Shown here piece after piece: positions 32,513 through 40,713 of a DNA stretch of 64,000 nt; within the stretch, counting starts at the first letter, position 1, and every line of letters begins with the position of its first letter. Both the position numbers and the translations under genes were made by a program. A model generated the notes under the pieces. The model did not search any database. It had not been told where the DNA came from and was given only the letters and a program-made list of their open reading frames with translations. The stretch is from Desulfolinea sp050305405 (lineage in GTDB: Bacteria; Chloroflexota; Anaerolineae; Anaerolineales; Villigracilaceae): positions 1-64,000 of the forward strand of contig JBNLFG010000017.1 in the NCBI GenBank assembly GCA_050305405.1. The letters run 5' to 3'.

Positions 32513-34774
32513 ATGTTAGTATTTGTCGCTTGTATAAAACATCCCGATAACAGCCAATCTTATGGTGATGTCTGGAAACTATTGAATAACACGCTGTATT
32601 CGGTTTGCAATCAAACAAATCAAGCGTTTCGTGTGATCGTGGTTTGTGACAAAAAGCTCCCCCTTTTCCATCATCAAGCATTGATCGATCAGTACACAGA
32701 CTTTATTGAAGTTGACTTTCCCAGTCATAGTAGCGATGTTTTAGAAAAATTTGAGCGTTTAGGTAATTTATCGCCTCGCTGGGCAAATGCAACCTGGTGG
32801 TTGCGTTGGGAAGACGATGATTTTGCCAACGGTAAGCCGGACGGATATTTTCATATTGCAAATGTTTTTTTGAATATGGGCACTAAGCTGCTCGTTGGAA
32901 TCTTGGCTGCAGATAAATATGCCCCAGACTATATAGCCATATTTGATGGTGATGACTATATTGGCAACGATATTTCAGCCTACGCCAATGCTCACTCTGG
33001 TAAAAATGGCTGGCTCATGACGCATGGATATAAGTTAACAGGTAATCAAATTGCGCCAATTTATGCAGGAAATTCATTCTGTGGTACAGGGAATATTATT
33101 CGTTATCAATTACTGAAAAATTTTATTGGGGAGTATGTCACGGAAACAAGCACACAAAACGAATTATTTGAACATGTGAATTCAGAATTTCTGATCACAA
33201 TAGCAAATCATAAAAAAATCAAGCCCTATTTTGAAAAACAAGGAGTGCCTTTATTAGAGTTTCCTACTCGTAGTGTTCTGTATCAGGTTGCTCATGCTGA
33301 AAGCTCTGAACATGCCATGAAGATTTTAAGAGGGAAGTCAACGCAACGATTCAAGCAAACCAAAAAGTTTGGTGCAATCAGACATCTGCCCGCACCTATA
33401 ATTGATTATTTCAATATTTTGGCAAGTAATCGTCCAAAGGTTTTTTGTCTCGGTTTTCATAAGACAGGCACGACATCTTTAGAGATTTTATTGCAGGATA
33501 TGGGGTATCAAGTAGTAAGCCCATATAGAAACTGGGATTCAAAACTGACAAAAATGCTTGAAGCAGGTAATCTCGACGAGTTAAAAGGATTGACAGAGAA
33601 ATTTGATGCTTTTCAAGATGCGCCCTGGTTTTTATTTTATAAAGAATTTGATCAATGGTATCCCGGCAGCAAGTTTATTCTGACTGTACGTGATAGCCCT
33701 TCATGGTGGAAGAGCTTTGAAAATTATTTTAAAAATGAGCATAAGCCATTATTTAAATATATCTACGGTTTCGACAACCCTGTTGACCATGAAAATGTCT
33801 TCATAAAACATTTTGAAGACCATAACCGCAAAGTCATCGATTATTTCAAAAACCGCCCTAGCGATCTACTAGTCATTGACATCAGCGATGGAGACGCGCT
33901 TCAAAAAACAACAGCGTTTCTCAATAGAGCTACGTCGTATACTTCGATGCCTCACAAAAACGCATCGATACGAGAGCCTGACCGAAATATTTTAAAAAGT
34001 TATTTGAAACGGGCAAAGGAAATAAAAAAAACAACATGGAAGAGTCGCCTTGCCTTTATCATAAAAAAAACATCTTTTGCATCCCCTGTCATCATTGGCA
34101 GCGGCAAAGCATCCGGAGCTGAACTCTTACTATCTATATTGTCCAGCCATCCCAATCTGCATGCAGTGCCTAATGTCAAATTAACTCATTTTAATCGTCA
34201 TCCGCTTGCGATCGACCGCAACTCATTTCAAAGTCAAAGTCAAAGAAAAAAAGCGCATCCCATTGATATATATCACTTGAATTATGTGCTTCTGAAAGGA
34301 AGAATCTCATTTTCAGCTAAACGCTGGGTCGGCACAAATCGTCTAAGCATTTTAGCCTATGAAGAATTGCTCCATTATTATGGCAAAGATTTTCGTATAT
34401 TAAATATCGTACGAGATGGAAGAGACGTTGTCATCGAAAATGATGCAAAAATATTGGGCCGATATGCTGTGCCCTGTGACAGATGGGTCTACGATGTTAA
34501 AGAAGGCATAAAGTTTGAAAACCATACGCAGGTTCTAACAATTCGCTATGAAGATTTGATACAAATCCCTGAGATAATCATACAAAAAATCGCAGACTTC
34601 ATCGGTGAAAGGAATCTTCAACCATTCTTACAGTATCCTAAAAAAGCAAAGATGGTAGAGCCCGGTTATTGGGTCGGGAAATGGAAGCAACCCCAATATG
34701 CCGAGCGTATCGATGAGTTATATCAAACGCCCGGGGCAAAGGAATGTTTACAACGATATGGGTATTTAGAATAG
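32513..34774 (+). CDS. Three-domain fusion: glycosyltransferase + two sulfotransferase domains (paralogue)
   Basis: A 753-residue protein with the same order as the gene at 28208: GT-A-like domain with 'IAIFDGDDYIGNDISAY' (D144 region), first sulfotransferase with 'KVFCLGFHKTGTTSLEILL' (~308-325) and 'FILTVRDSPSWWKSF', second with 'VIIGSGKASGAELLLSIL' (~525) and 'NIVRDGRDVVIENDAK'. The DADD of the other two is DGDD here. The second PAPS loop has SGA instead of the usual SGT, as in the 28208 protein, so the last domain may be altered in activity. It lies 91 bases after the previous gene. Confidence 0.85.
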   Translation: MLVFVACIKHPDNSQSYGDVWKLLNNTLYSVCNQTNQAFRVIVVCDKKLPLFHHQALIDQYTDFIEVDFPSHSSDVLEKFERLGNLSPRWANATWWLRWEDDDFANGKPDGYFHIANVFLNMGTKLLVGILAADKYAPDYIAIFDGDDYIGNDISAYANAHSGKNGWLMTHGYKLTGNQIAPIYAGNSFCGTGNIIRYQLLKNFIGEYVTETSTQNELFEHVNSEFLITIANHKKIKPYFEKQGVPLLEFPTRSVLYQVAHAESSEHAMKILRGKSTQRFKQTKKFGAIRHLPAPIIDYFNILASNRPKVFCLGFHKTGTTSLEILLQDMGYQVVSPYRNWDSKLTKMLEAGNLDELKGLTEKFDAFQDAPWFLFYKEFDQWYPGSKFILTVRDSPSWWKSFENYFKNEHKPLFKYIYGFDNPVDHENVFIKHFEDHNRKVIDYFKNRPSDLLVIDISDGDALQKTTAFLNRATSYTSMPHKNASIREPDRNILKSYLKRAKEIKKTTWKSRLAFIIKKTSFASPVIIGSGKASGAELLLSILSSHPNLHAVPNVKLTHFNRHPLAIDRNSFQSQSQRKKAHPIDIYHLNYVLLKGRISFSAKRWVGTNRLSILAYEELLHYYGKDFRILNIVRDGRDVVIENDAKILGRYAVPCDRWVYDVKEGIKFENHTQVLTIRYEDLIQIPEIIIQKIADFIGERNLQPFLQYPKKAKMVEPGYWVGKWKQPQYAERIDELYQTPGAKECLQRYGYLE

Positions 34775-34790
34775 AAGTGGAGTTTCTTTC

Positions 34791-34898
34791 ATGAAAAACG
34801 AGGCGGTTTTATTCAGTCTTGATTTGGCAAATACACAGCCTGAGAGATTGAGCAGAAGAGATTTTTTAAGAACTGTTCGATGAGTATCTCGAAATAAG
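34791..34898 (+). CDS. Possible small ORF with a Tat-like motif, perhaps a gene remnant
   Basis: A 35-codon frame behind GTGGAGTTTCTTTC starts MKNEAVL and contains 'ERLSRRGFFKN', which looks like a twin-arginine (S-R-R-x-F) leader, then stops at TAA. No hydrophobic stretch follows. It may be the broken start of a lost exported protein or chance; the rest of the 187-base gap up to 34962 shows nothing. Confidence 0.25.
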
Positions 34899-34961
34899 AG
34901 AAAATGACCTTGCAACAGTAGTCAACTAATTACAGGATTATTCTTCGAAAACGGTACTTTT

Positions 34962-35864
34962 ATGTCTAAAAATAAACAACGAAACCTACCTGATTTCATT
35001 GGCATAGGCTCTCAACGTTGTGGTACTTCGTGGCTCTATCGGCGCCTAGGCGAGCATCCAGATCTATGGCTGCCACCAATTAAAGAAATTCATTTTTTTG
35101 ACTACCTGGATGCTACAGCAAATACACGCAAAAGGAAATTTCACAAGGATATCCGCCAACGCTATCGTGCTTATACATCGCCTGGAATCGTACCGAAGGT
35201 TAAGCGACCAAATCTCATTTGGGACATTAATTATTTCCTTCGAGCTAAAAACATGCTTTGGTATTCTTCTTTATTTACACAGGGCAAAGATAAGATAAGT
35301 GGTGAAATCACTCCTGAATACATGATGCTCTCTAAAGATGTTGTTGAAAAGATATATACCTTAAATCCTCACATGAAAATCATTTTCACAATGCGTGACC
35401 CGATCGATCGTGTTTGGTCCGCAGCTGTTAGGCATTTTAAGGTGAATGGCAAAAGAAATATGCAAGACATAAGCGAAGATGAACTCTTAAATTTCGCGAA
35501 ACGCCGAGGTACTACCTGCCGAACAAATTACCTGCGCACCTTATCTATCTGGGAATCCGTTTTCCCTGCCAACCAGATATACCTTGAGTTTTTTGACAAT
35601 ATTCAAGAAAACCCTGATGATGTTCTCTTGCAAATATTTGATTTCCTAGGTGTAAAAGCAAGTACAGAGTACATGTTGGTTGATTTGACGAAAAAAGTTG
35701 CGAGCAGCTCATCAAAAGCCAAGATGCCTATACCACATGCTATAAAACACGAAATATGTATGGAAAATATTGAGCAATTAACCAATCTAAGTCAACGCTT
35801 TGGTGGCCATACAACAAAATGGCTAAACAGAGCTAGAAAAGTTTTGGATGGTGAAAAGAGTTGA
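34962..35864 (+). CDS. Stand-alone sulfotransferase (heparan N-/O-sulfotransferase type)
   Basis: A 300-residue soluble enzyme that transfers sulfate from PAPS to a sugar hydroxyl or amine. The 5'-phosphosulfate loop is 'FIGIGSQRCGTSWLYRRL' at residues ~12-29, followed by 'KEIHFFDY', typical of heparan-sulfate-like sulfotransferases; the 3'-phosphate site is 'KIIFTMRDPIDRVWSAAV' near residue 145. The last four bases overlap the following GT2 gene. With the three fusion proteins this makes six sulfotransferase domains in one island. Confidence 0.92.
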   Translation: MSKNKQRNLPDFIGIGSQRCGTSWLYRRLGEHPDLWLPPIKEIHFFDYLDATANTRKRKFHKDIRQRYRAYTSPGIVPKVKRPNLIWDINYFLRAKNMLWYSSLFTQGKDKISGEITPEYMMLSKDVVEKIYTLNPHMKIIFTMRDPIDRVWSAAVRHFKVNGKRNMQDISEDELLNFAKRRGTTCRTNYLRTLSIWESVFPANQIYLEFFDNIQENPDDVLLQIFDFLGVKASTEYMLVDLTKKVASSSSKAKMPIPHAIKHEICMENIEQLTNLSQRFGGHTTKWLNRARKVLDGEKS

Positions 35865-36805
35865 CGGATCTCACGAAAAGTTTCTCTGGCCCCAAAGTCT
35901 CAGTAATCATTCCCGTATACAACCATGCGCATCGGGTTGATTCCGCTATTCATAGCGTTTTGGCTCAAACCTGTCAGGATTACGAAATAATTACTATAAA
36001 CGATGGCTCTACGGATAATTTAGAAGAGATTCTTCAACAATTTGACAATATCAAATTACTAAACCACGACCATAATTTAGGTAGAGCGGCTGCCAGAAAC
36101 ACAGGTATTCTTGCCGCTCGTGGTGAGTATGTCGCTTTTCTTGATGCTGATGATCAGTGGATGCCCCAAAAACTATCACGTCAAATCAACTATTTAGAAG
36201 AAAATAAAGACGTTGAAATTTGTTTAACAGGACATAAGAGGTTGATGCCAAATGGGCAGACCCAAAATATCCCCTTTTTGAATGTGTCGAATTGGGAGAA
36301 ATATTTACTAAAGTATGTTAGCTTATCAGATGGAAGTGTTCCAATGATCCATCGGGCCTGCTTTGATAAAATCGGGTTGCAGGATACCGCATTTTTTTGG
36401 CATGAAAATTGGGATTGGCTTTTACGAGCCGCCAATCAGGGTTGTAAAGTAGGCTACCTCCATGAAAGACTAAGCGTAAAGAGACAGAGTCAGAAGCGCG
36501 CGCCAGCAAGCATCAGAGAAAATGCCACCCTATATTTCATCAAAAAACATACGGGCTTATTTCGTCAATATGGTTTCTACGGACGTTCTGCTATGGCTCT
36601 CAAGTGGTACAACCTAGCAATTAATTATTTCTACGAAAAGAATTGGATAAAAGGAAACCACTACCTGTTCAAAGCACTGTTTACGCACCCTTTGCAGCGC
36701 CCCGGACTATATTTTCGATTACTGGATGCCCTTCTGGGAACAAGTTTTGAAGCATCTATACAGAAGAATATGTTTTACAAGTGGATTAAACGGATATCAA
36801 ACTAA
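35861..36805 (+). CDS. Family 2 glycosyltransferase
   Basis: A 314-residue GT-A enzyme with the standard start 'KVSVIIPVYNHAHRVDSAIH', the nucleotide Asp in 'TINDGSTDN', the metal motif 'AFLDADDQWMPQKL' and 'WDWLLRAANQGCKVGYL' as acceptor-site region. Start codon TTG at 35861 overlaps the sulfotransferase gene by 4 bases; a start a few codons later would also be possible. It likely adds a sugar to the island glycan on the cytoplasmic side. Confidence 0.92.
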   Translation: MTDLTKSFSGPKVSVIIPVYNHAHRVDSAIHSVLAQTCQDYEIITINDGSTDNLEEILQQFDNIKLLNHDHNLGRAAARNTGILAARGEYVAFLDADDQWMPQKLSRQINYLEENKDVEICLTGHKRLMPNGQTQNIPFLNVSNWEKYLLKYVSLSDGSVPMIHRACFDKIGLQDTAFFWHENWDWLLRAANQGCKVGYLHERLSVKRQSQKRAPASIRENATLYFIKKHTGLFRQYGFYGRSAMALKWYNLAINYFYEKNWIKGNHYLFKALFTHPLQRPGLYFRLLDALLGTSFEASIQKNMFYKWIKRISN

Positions 36806-36874
36806 GATGAGCACATTGCAACTCTTAACTATATCAAGCAACCCCACGAGCGTTCTGTTCTACACTCAGTATAA

Positions 36875-37999
36875 ATGGGTCTGTACAAACGGAGTTTTAA
36901 ATTGGCAGAGCTCGTAATCCTTATTCCATCCCTGCGTGGAGGAGGTCTTGAAAAAACTGTTCTGCGCCTTGCTACTGAACTAAACCAACAAAATGTGGAT
37001 TTGGACTTCGTGGTTACGAATATGGTTAATTCTGCCTACCAAGTCCCTAAGGAGTTGCCGTTTGTAAATCTGGATGCGGCAAGGATTGCTTATGCTCTCG
37101 TGCCGCTAGTTCGATATTTGAAGAAAACTAAGCCGAGAGTTTTGTTTTCTGCTGGAACACCGTTAAATAGCATTGCGGTTTTAGCGAAATTGGTAAGCGG
37201 CTATCCAAAGCGGCTTGTCCTTGGAGAACGAAATCACCTATCGAGTATCGTCAAATATTCATCTCGTTTTCGGGATCGATTTCGCCCCTGTCTTGTACGT
37301 TTTTTATATCCCTTTGCGAATCTGGTCTTGGCTGTATCGAAGAGCGTCGCGGATGATGTGAGCATAGTTGGTGGTTTGGATGAGAAAAAAGTGCGAGTCG
37401 TACACAATTTTTTTGATGTAGATCAGATTCGGGCCCAAGCATCTGTGCCCACCAATATTGACTGGATTGATACTCCAGACGTGCCAGTACTCATCAGTGT
37501 TGGACGCATGGTTCCGCAAAAAGGATATGATATCTTGCTGAAAGCTTTTTCCCTATTACGCAAGCAACGAGAGTGTCGTCTGGTTATTCTTGGTGACGGA
37601 ACAGAACGTGTGACGTTAGAAAATTTAGCAAAAGAACTGAATGTCCATAACGATGTTTTTATGCCCGGATTTGTTCAAAACCCCTATGCGTATATGGCAA
37701 AAGCTGATCTTTTAGTGCAGTCATCGCTTTGGGAGGGATTGCCCGGGGTACTCATCGAAGCGCTAGCCTGTGGCACATCTGCTGTTGCTATCAATAGCCC
37801 CGGAGGCGCTTCTGAAGTTTTAGCAGGTGGTAAATACGGCTCTCTTGTTACGACCCCAAATGTAACGGATCTGGCTGAAGTAATATCCTGTGAATTGAAT
37901 AATAAAAGCGATTCAAAGAAATTAATTGAGAGAGCTCGTTTCTTTTCTTCAGAGAATATTCTACAACAATATAAAGAAGCGTTTGAGATTATGGAATAA
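36875..37999 (+). CDS. Family 4 glycosyltransferase
   Basis: A 374-residue GT-B enzyme. The N-terminal half opens with 'VILIPSLRGGGLEKTVLRLA' and the C-terminal half has 'VLISVGRMVPQKGYDILLKA' and the nucleotide-binding 'SLWEGLPGVLIEALACG' with the conserved E-x7-E. The start ATG at 36875 has no clear ribosome site; TTG 36902 closer to the conserved core is an alternative. It lies 69 bases after the GT2 gene. Confidence 0.9.
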   Translation: MGLYKRSFKLAELVILIPSLRGGGLEKTVLRLATELNQQNVDLDFVVTNMVNSAYQVPKELPFVNLDAARIAYALVPLVRYLKKTKPRVLFSAGTPLNSIAVLAKLVSGYPKRLVLGERNHLSSIVKYSSRFRDRFRPCLVRFLYPFANLVLAVSKSVADDVSIVGGLDEKKVRVVHNFFDVDQIRAQASVPTNIDWIDTPDVPVLISVGRMVPQKGYDILLKAFSLLRKQRECRLVILGDGTERVTLENLAKELNVHNDVFMPGFVQNPYAYMAKADLLVQSSLWEGLPGVLIEALACGTSAVAINSPGGASEVLAGGKYGSLVTTPNVTDLAEVISCELNNKSDSKKLIERARFFSSENILQQYKEAFEIME

Positions 38000-38031
38000 G
38001 AAAGCAAAACCATGGCCGTTAAGGAATAAGC

Positions 38032-39150
38032 ATGAAGATAATTATTAGTGCAACAACAAGCTGGAATTTATATAATTCCCGTTTAGGCTTAGTAAAAGCG
38101 CTTGTAACAGAAGGCCATGATGTTGTCCTTTTAGCACCGCGTGATGAATACTCGCAAACGTTGCTAGACTTTGGCTATCGCTGGGAAAATTGGCCATTGC
38201 AACCTCGTGGGCTGAATCTATTCCGAGAGCTACGTTCCCTGTTTTTTCTTGTTTCCTTTTATCGCCGTGAACAACCGAATATTGTGCATCACTTCACACC
38301 AAAGGGTGTTATTTACGGCTCATTTGCGGCAAAACTGGCGGGTATAAATCGTATCTATAACACGATCACCGGGCTAGGATATGCTTTTTCGGATGTGTCC
38401 CCGCCCCTGCTTAAACAGCTTTTTTTATTTTTATATCCTTTAGCATTAAGAAATACGTCCACTATATTTCAAAATCCGGAAAACAAAACCTACTTTTTAC
38501 AGAAAAATATCACGCAGGAAAAGAATAGCACCTTGATTCGTAGCTCCGGGGTTGATGTAAACCGCTTTGAGTATAGGCGGGAACCAGAGGGCATTTGCAC
38601 GGTTATGCTACCATCACGATTTGTTGTAGAAAAAGGGATAACCTATTTTGCTGAGGCAGCAAAGATTTTACATGATCGCAAAGTGCCTATTGAATGTGTT
38701 CTGGTTGGAAAGTCTGAGCAAGATCAACCTAATGCCATCTCACAGACACAGCTAAATGAGTGGATAGAAAGCGGCCTAATTAGCTGGTGGGGCTGGAAAG
38801 AAGATATGGCAACCATTTATCCCAGGGCGCATATTGTCTGCTTACCTACCTTTTATAGCGAAGGTGTTCCAAAAGTGTTAATTGAAGCAGCAGCATGTGG
38901 GAGGCCTTTGATTGCAACAGATATGCCGGGTTGTCGTGAAATAGTTAAGGATGGATACAATGGTATCTTAGTACCACCAAAAAATTCAATGGCATTCGCT
39001 AATGCCATTGAATTACTAGCCAGCGATACTCTTCTTCGCGAAACGATGGGGAAAAATAGCAGGAAATTGGCAGTAGATGTTTTTTCTGCAAAGGAAATCG
39101 CTCAAGCTTACTTGGGTTTATACAAGCTGAACAATAAACAAAGATGGTAA
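38032..39150 (+). CDS. Family 4 glycosyltransferase
   Basis: A 372-residue GT-B enzyme of the undecaprenyl-linked-sugar transferase kind: 'VHHFTPKGVIYGSFAAKLAG' and 'RIYNTITGLGYAFSD' are typical of transferases such as those that act early in O-antigen or capsule synthesis, and the C-terminal half holds 'VMLPSRFVVEKGITYFAEAA' and 'EGVPKVLIEAAACGRPLIA'. AAGGAATAAGC precedes the ATG. It is the last gene of the island run. Confidence 0.92.
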   Translation: MKIIISATTSWNLYNSRLGLVKALVTEGHDVVLLAPRDEYSQTLLDFGYRWENWPLQPRGLNLFRELRSLFFLVSFYRREQPNIVHHFTPKGVIYGSFAAKLAGINRIYNTITGLGYAFSDVSPPLLKQLFLFLYPLALRNTSTIFQNPENKTYFLQKNITQEKNSTLIRSSGVDVNRFEYRREPEGICTVMLPSRFVVEKGITYFAEAAKILHDRKVPIECVLVGKSEQDQPNAISQTQLNEWIESGLISWWGWKEDMATIYPRAHIVCLPTFYSEGVPKVLIEAAACGRPLIATDMPGCREIVKDGYNGILVPPKNSMAFANAIELLASDTLLRETMGKNSRKLAVDVFSAKEIAQAYLGLYKLNNKQRW

Positions 39151-39330
39151 AATCGGCGTTGCCCTAGAACATGATACTTGGCCAAATAATCACAAACGAC
39201 AACAGGACATGACGGAAGGGATACTGGTTATCCTAATACGGGGCTTAAAAATAATGGAGTTTTTTGTCTAAACTTGGCCCTATATTCAATGGGCCTCGGG
39301 TTGTGACCTTGTACAAGGGGGTAAAAGTAA

Positions 39331-39351
39331 AAAACACCTAATGGGTGTTTT
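39331..39351 (-). terminator. Minus-strand terminator hairpin beyond the tRNA-like scrap
   Basis: AAAACACC (39331-39338) and GGTGTTTT (39344-39351) form an 8-bp stem. On the minus strand it is followed by TTTTTTACTTTT, so it fits a terminator for the minus-strand tRNA remnant just upstream. Confidence 0.6.
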
Positions 39352-39355
39352 GCTA

Positions 39356-39395
39356 GAACGAAGACAGGAATCGAACCTGCTGCATCGGATTATGG
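39356..39395 (-). pseudogene. 3' remnant of a tRNA, Met-like
   Basis: The minus strand reads a T arm GCAGG-TTCGATT-CCTGT followed by seven bases of a 3' acceptor strand (CTTCGTT). Before it lies ACCATAATCCGATGCA, which resembles the anticodon loop and variable region of a CAT tRNA (usual form CTCATAATC) with U33 lost. The 5' half is absent. The piece sits between the last glycan gene and the right direct repeat, which is where an integration scar could be. Confidence 0.5.
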
Positions 39396-39420
39396 TTTAA
39401 ATAGGAGATATTTGAAAAGA

Positions 39421-39923
39421 TTACACCATCATCCCTTTGGGACGATACGGCAACGCCTCCGCCAGATGACTGGATTGGATGCTATCTTCTCCGGCCAGAT
39501 CAGCTATCGTGCGCGCCAGTTTCAGGATGCGGTGATAGGCTCGCGCGGACAACTGTAGCTGGGTCATTGCAGCCTTGACAAGTTGTTGCCCCCCCATTAT
39601 CTGCAATTCGCAGAATTGACGAACTTCAGCGACGCGTATATCAGCGTTGGTCATCACCCCATTGTTGAGACTGGCGAAACGCTCGCGTTGACGTTGGCGT
39701 GCTGCCTCGACCCGAGCACGGATATCATCTGACGATTCTCCCCGTCTACTGCCCGAGAGCTTTTCAAAATCTACGCGCGGAACTTTGATGTGGATGTCGA
39801 TGCGATCCAACATGGGCCCGGAGATGCGTTTTTGATAGCGGGTCACGGTTTGCAGGGAGCAGGTGCATTAGCACTCTGGGTCTGAAAAATAGTCGCAAGG
39901 GCAGGGATACACACAACTGGCAT
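39421..39923 (-). pseudogene. comM remnant 3 (right island flank)
   Basis: The minus strand encodes 142 clean codons of the ComM C-terminus ('RYQKRISGPMLDRIDIHI', 'FEKLSGSRRGESSDDIRARV', 'RERFASLNNGVMTNADIRVA', then the helical end 'LAEALPYRPKGMMV'). Upstream the frame continues as 'ASCVYPCPCDYFSDPEC', the Cys-rich zinc region of ComM, but a TAA breaks it. The ATPase core is missing. This copy lacks the 43-codon deletion seen in the left copy. Confidence 0.87.
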
Positions 39924-40110
39924 GTTTTTTTGACGGTTATTGTCCCAATCATCAGGAAAGTTGGAATGACAATCGGTATACTTTTCTGTTCGTTGGCCAC
40001 ATGAGGTTGTTGTTTCCGGCATGTCCATACCATGTACACGTAGCCTTATGTGGTATTTCATTCCAAATTTGGGCGTGAGGAAATAGTGGTCGCTATCCCG
40101 GATCACATTG
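39421..40110. repeat. Right copy of diverged direct repeat flanking the glycan island
   Basis: This copy matches 22978-23540 in the same orientation (see that entry) and extends beyond comM into a region that encodes on the minus strand, up to about 40133, 'DAVYDANNVIRDSDHYFL' and 'PKFGMKYHIRLRVHG'. That stretch looks protein-like but I do not recognise it. Its left-hand counterpart is more decayed. Confidence 0.75.
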
Positions 40111-40568
40111 TTCGCATCGTACACCGCATCCAACTCGAGGGTGAATCCCAGCGAAAACTCAGAGCAAGCAGTTTACTCGTGAACGCTGGTGAGATAAGTG
40201 AAAAACTCTAGCCTCACTAAATCTTGTGCAAACTTGCAGGCGATGGTATTCTTTGTGCCGACTGACACAAAATACCATTTTTTTGTGACAGCCTTATAGA
40301 GACAACATTTAAACATTGGAAATAATACAGTTCCTGAGCGGAGTAACGACCAACGGGAAGAGCGCAGTCGAAGGACGACGTTCCCTGAAGCCCGCTCTTC
40401 GACTACGGGCTTCACATTGAGCTTGTCCTGAACAGCGTCGAAGGGTTCAGCCTTCCGCTCAGAGACTGTGATTACACACCTTAAATGATTTGTCCATTAT
40501 GTTCTTAAGAGAGCAAGCGATGATTGTTACTACTTTTTATTACCAACAAATCTGAATAACGCAACAAA
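40111..40568. other. Intergenic region with a dispersed-repeat fragment
   Basis: No credible gene. It holds AGTTCCTGAGCGGA (40329-40342), which recurs at 61712-61725, and an inverted repeat GAAGAGCG / CGCTCTTC (40357-40364, 40393-40400) inside a run of 'GTCGAAGG'-type words that look like part of a scattered intergenic repeat family. Confidence 0.5.
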
Positions 40569-40684
40569 ACGCCAGTTGGCGTTACCCCATTCCACATACG
40601 TTGAAAGGCGGTCTTAAAGCCGCATTCTAACGTCCTGTTGGCGCTTGGACAACCGCCATCAGCGTATGCTGGTGGCGGTTTTTT
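40569..40684 (+). promoter_or_regulatory. Attenuator-like leader ahead of the PHP/ABC genes
   Basis: A small hairpin ACGCC-AGTT-GGCGT (40569-40582) comes first. A strong terminator-like hairpin follows: 40651-40663 pairs with 40668-40680 (13 bp, one wobble, loop GTAT) and runs into TTTTTT at 40679-40684. Upstream GGCGGT (40607-40612) can pair with ACCGCC (40652-40657), the left arm of that terminator, so two exclusive folds are possible. The gene starts 30 bases after the T tract. This is the plan of an attenuator or riboswitch, ligand unknown. Confidence 0.5.
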
Positions 40685-40713
40685 ATTGCCCAAACCTGTC
40701 AACAGGAGCCAAC

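Larger units (their letters stand above)
39151..39420. other. Gap at the right edge of the island
   Basis: No protein gene is visible. It contains the tRNA-like scrap and its hairpin described next; the rest shows nothing. Confidence 0.6.

Noticed and set aside
39843..40133. A 96-codon minus-strand ORF upstream of comM remnant 3
   Set aside because: Its second half is comM DNA read in the wrong frame, and the left repeat has no counterpart ORF. It is treated as part of the decayed repeat, though its first half looks protein-like.
40173..40415. An 80-codon minus-strand ORF
   Set aside because: It is rich in Arg and Ser, overlaps the dispersed-repeat fragment, and has no family resemblance or ribosome site.
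40569..40713. TPP or other known riboswitch in the leader of the PHP gene
   Set aside because: The conserved TPP core (CTGAGA and related strings) and cores of other common classes that I know were not found, so only a generic attenuator is proposed.
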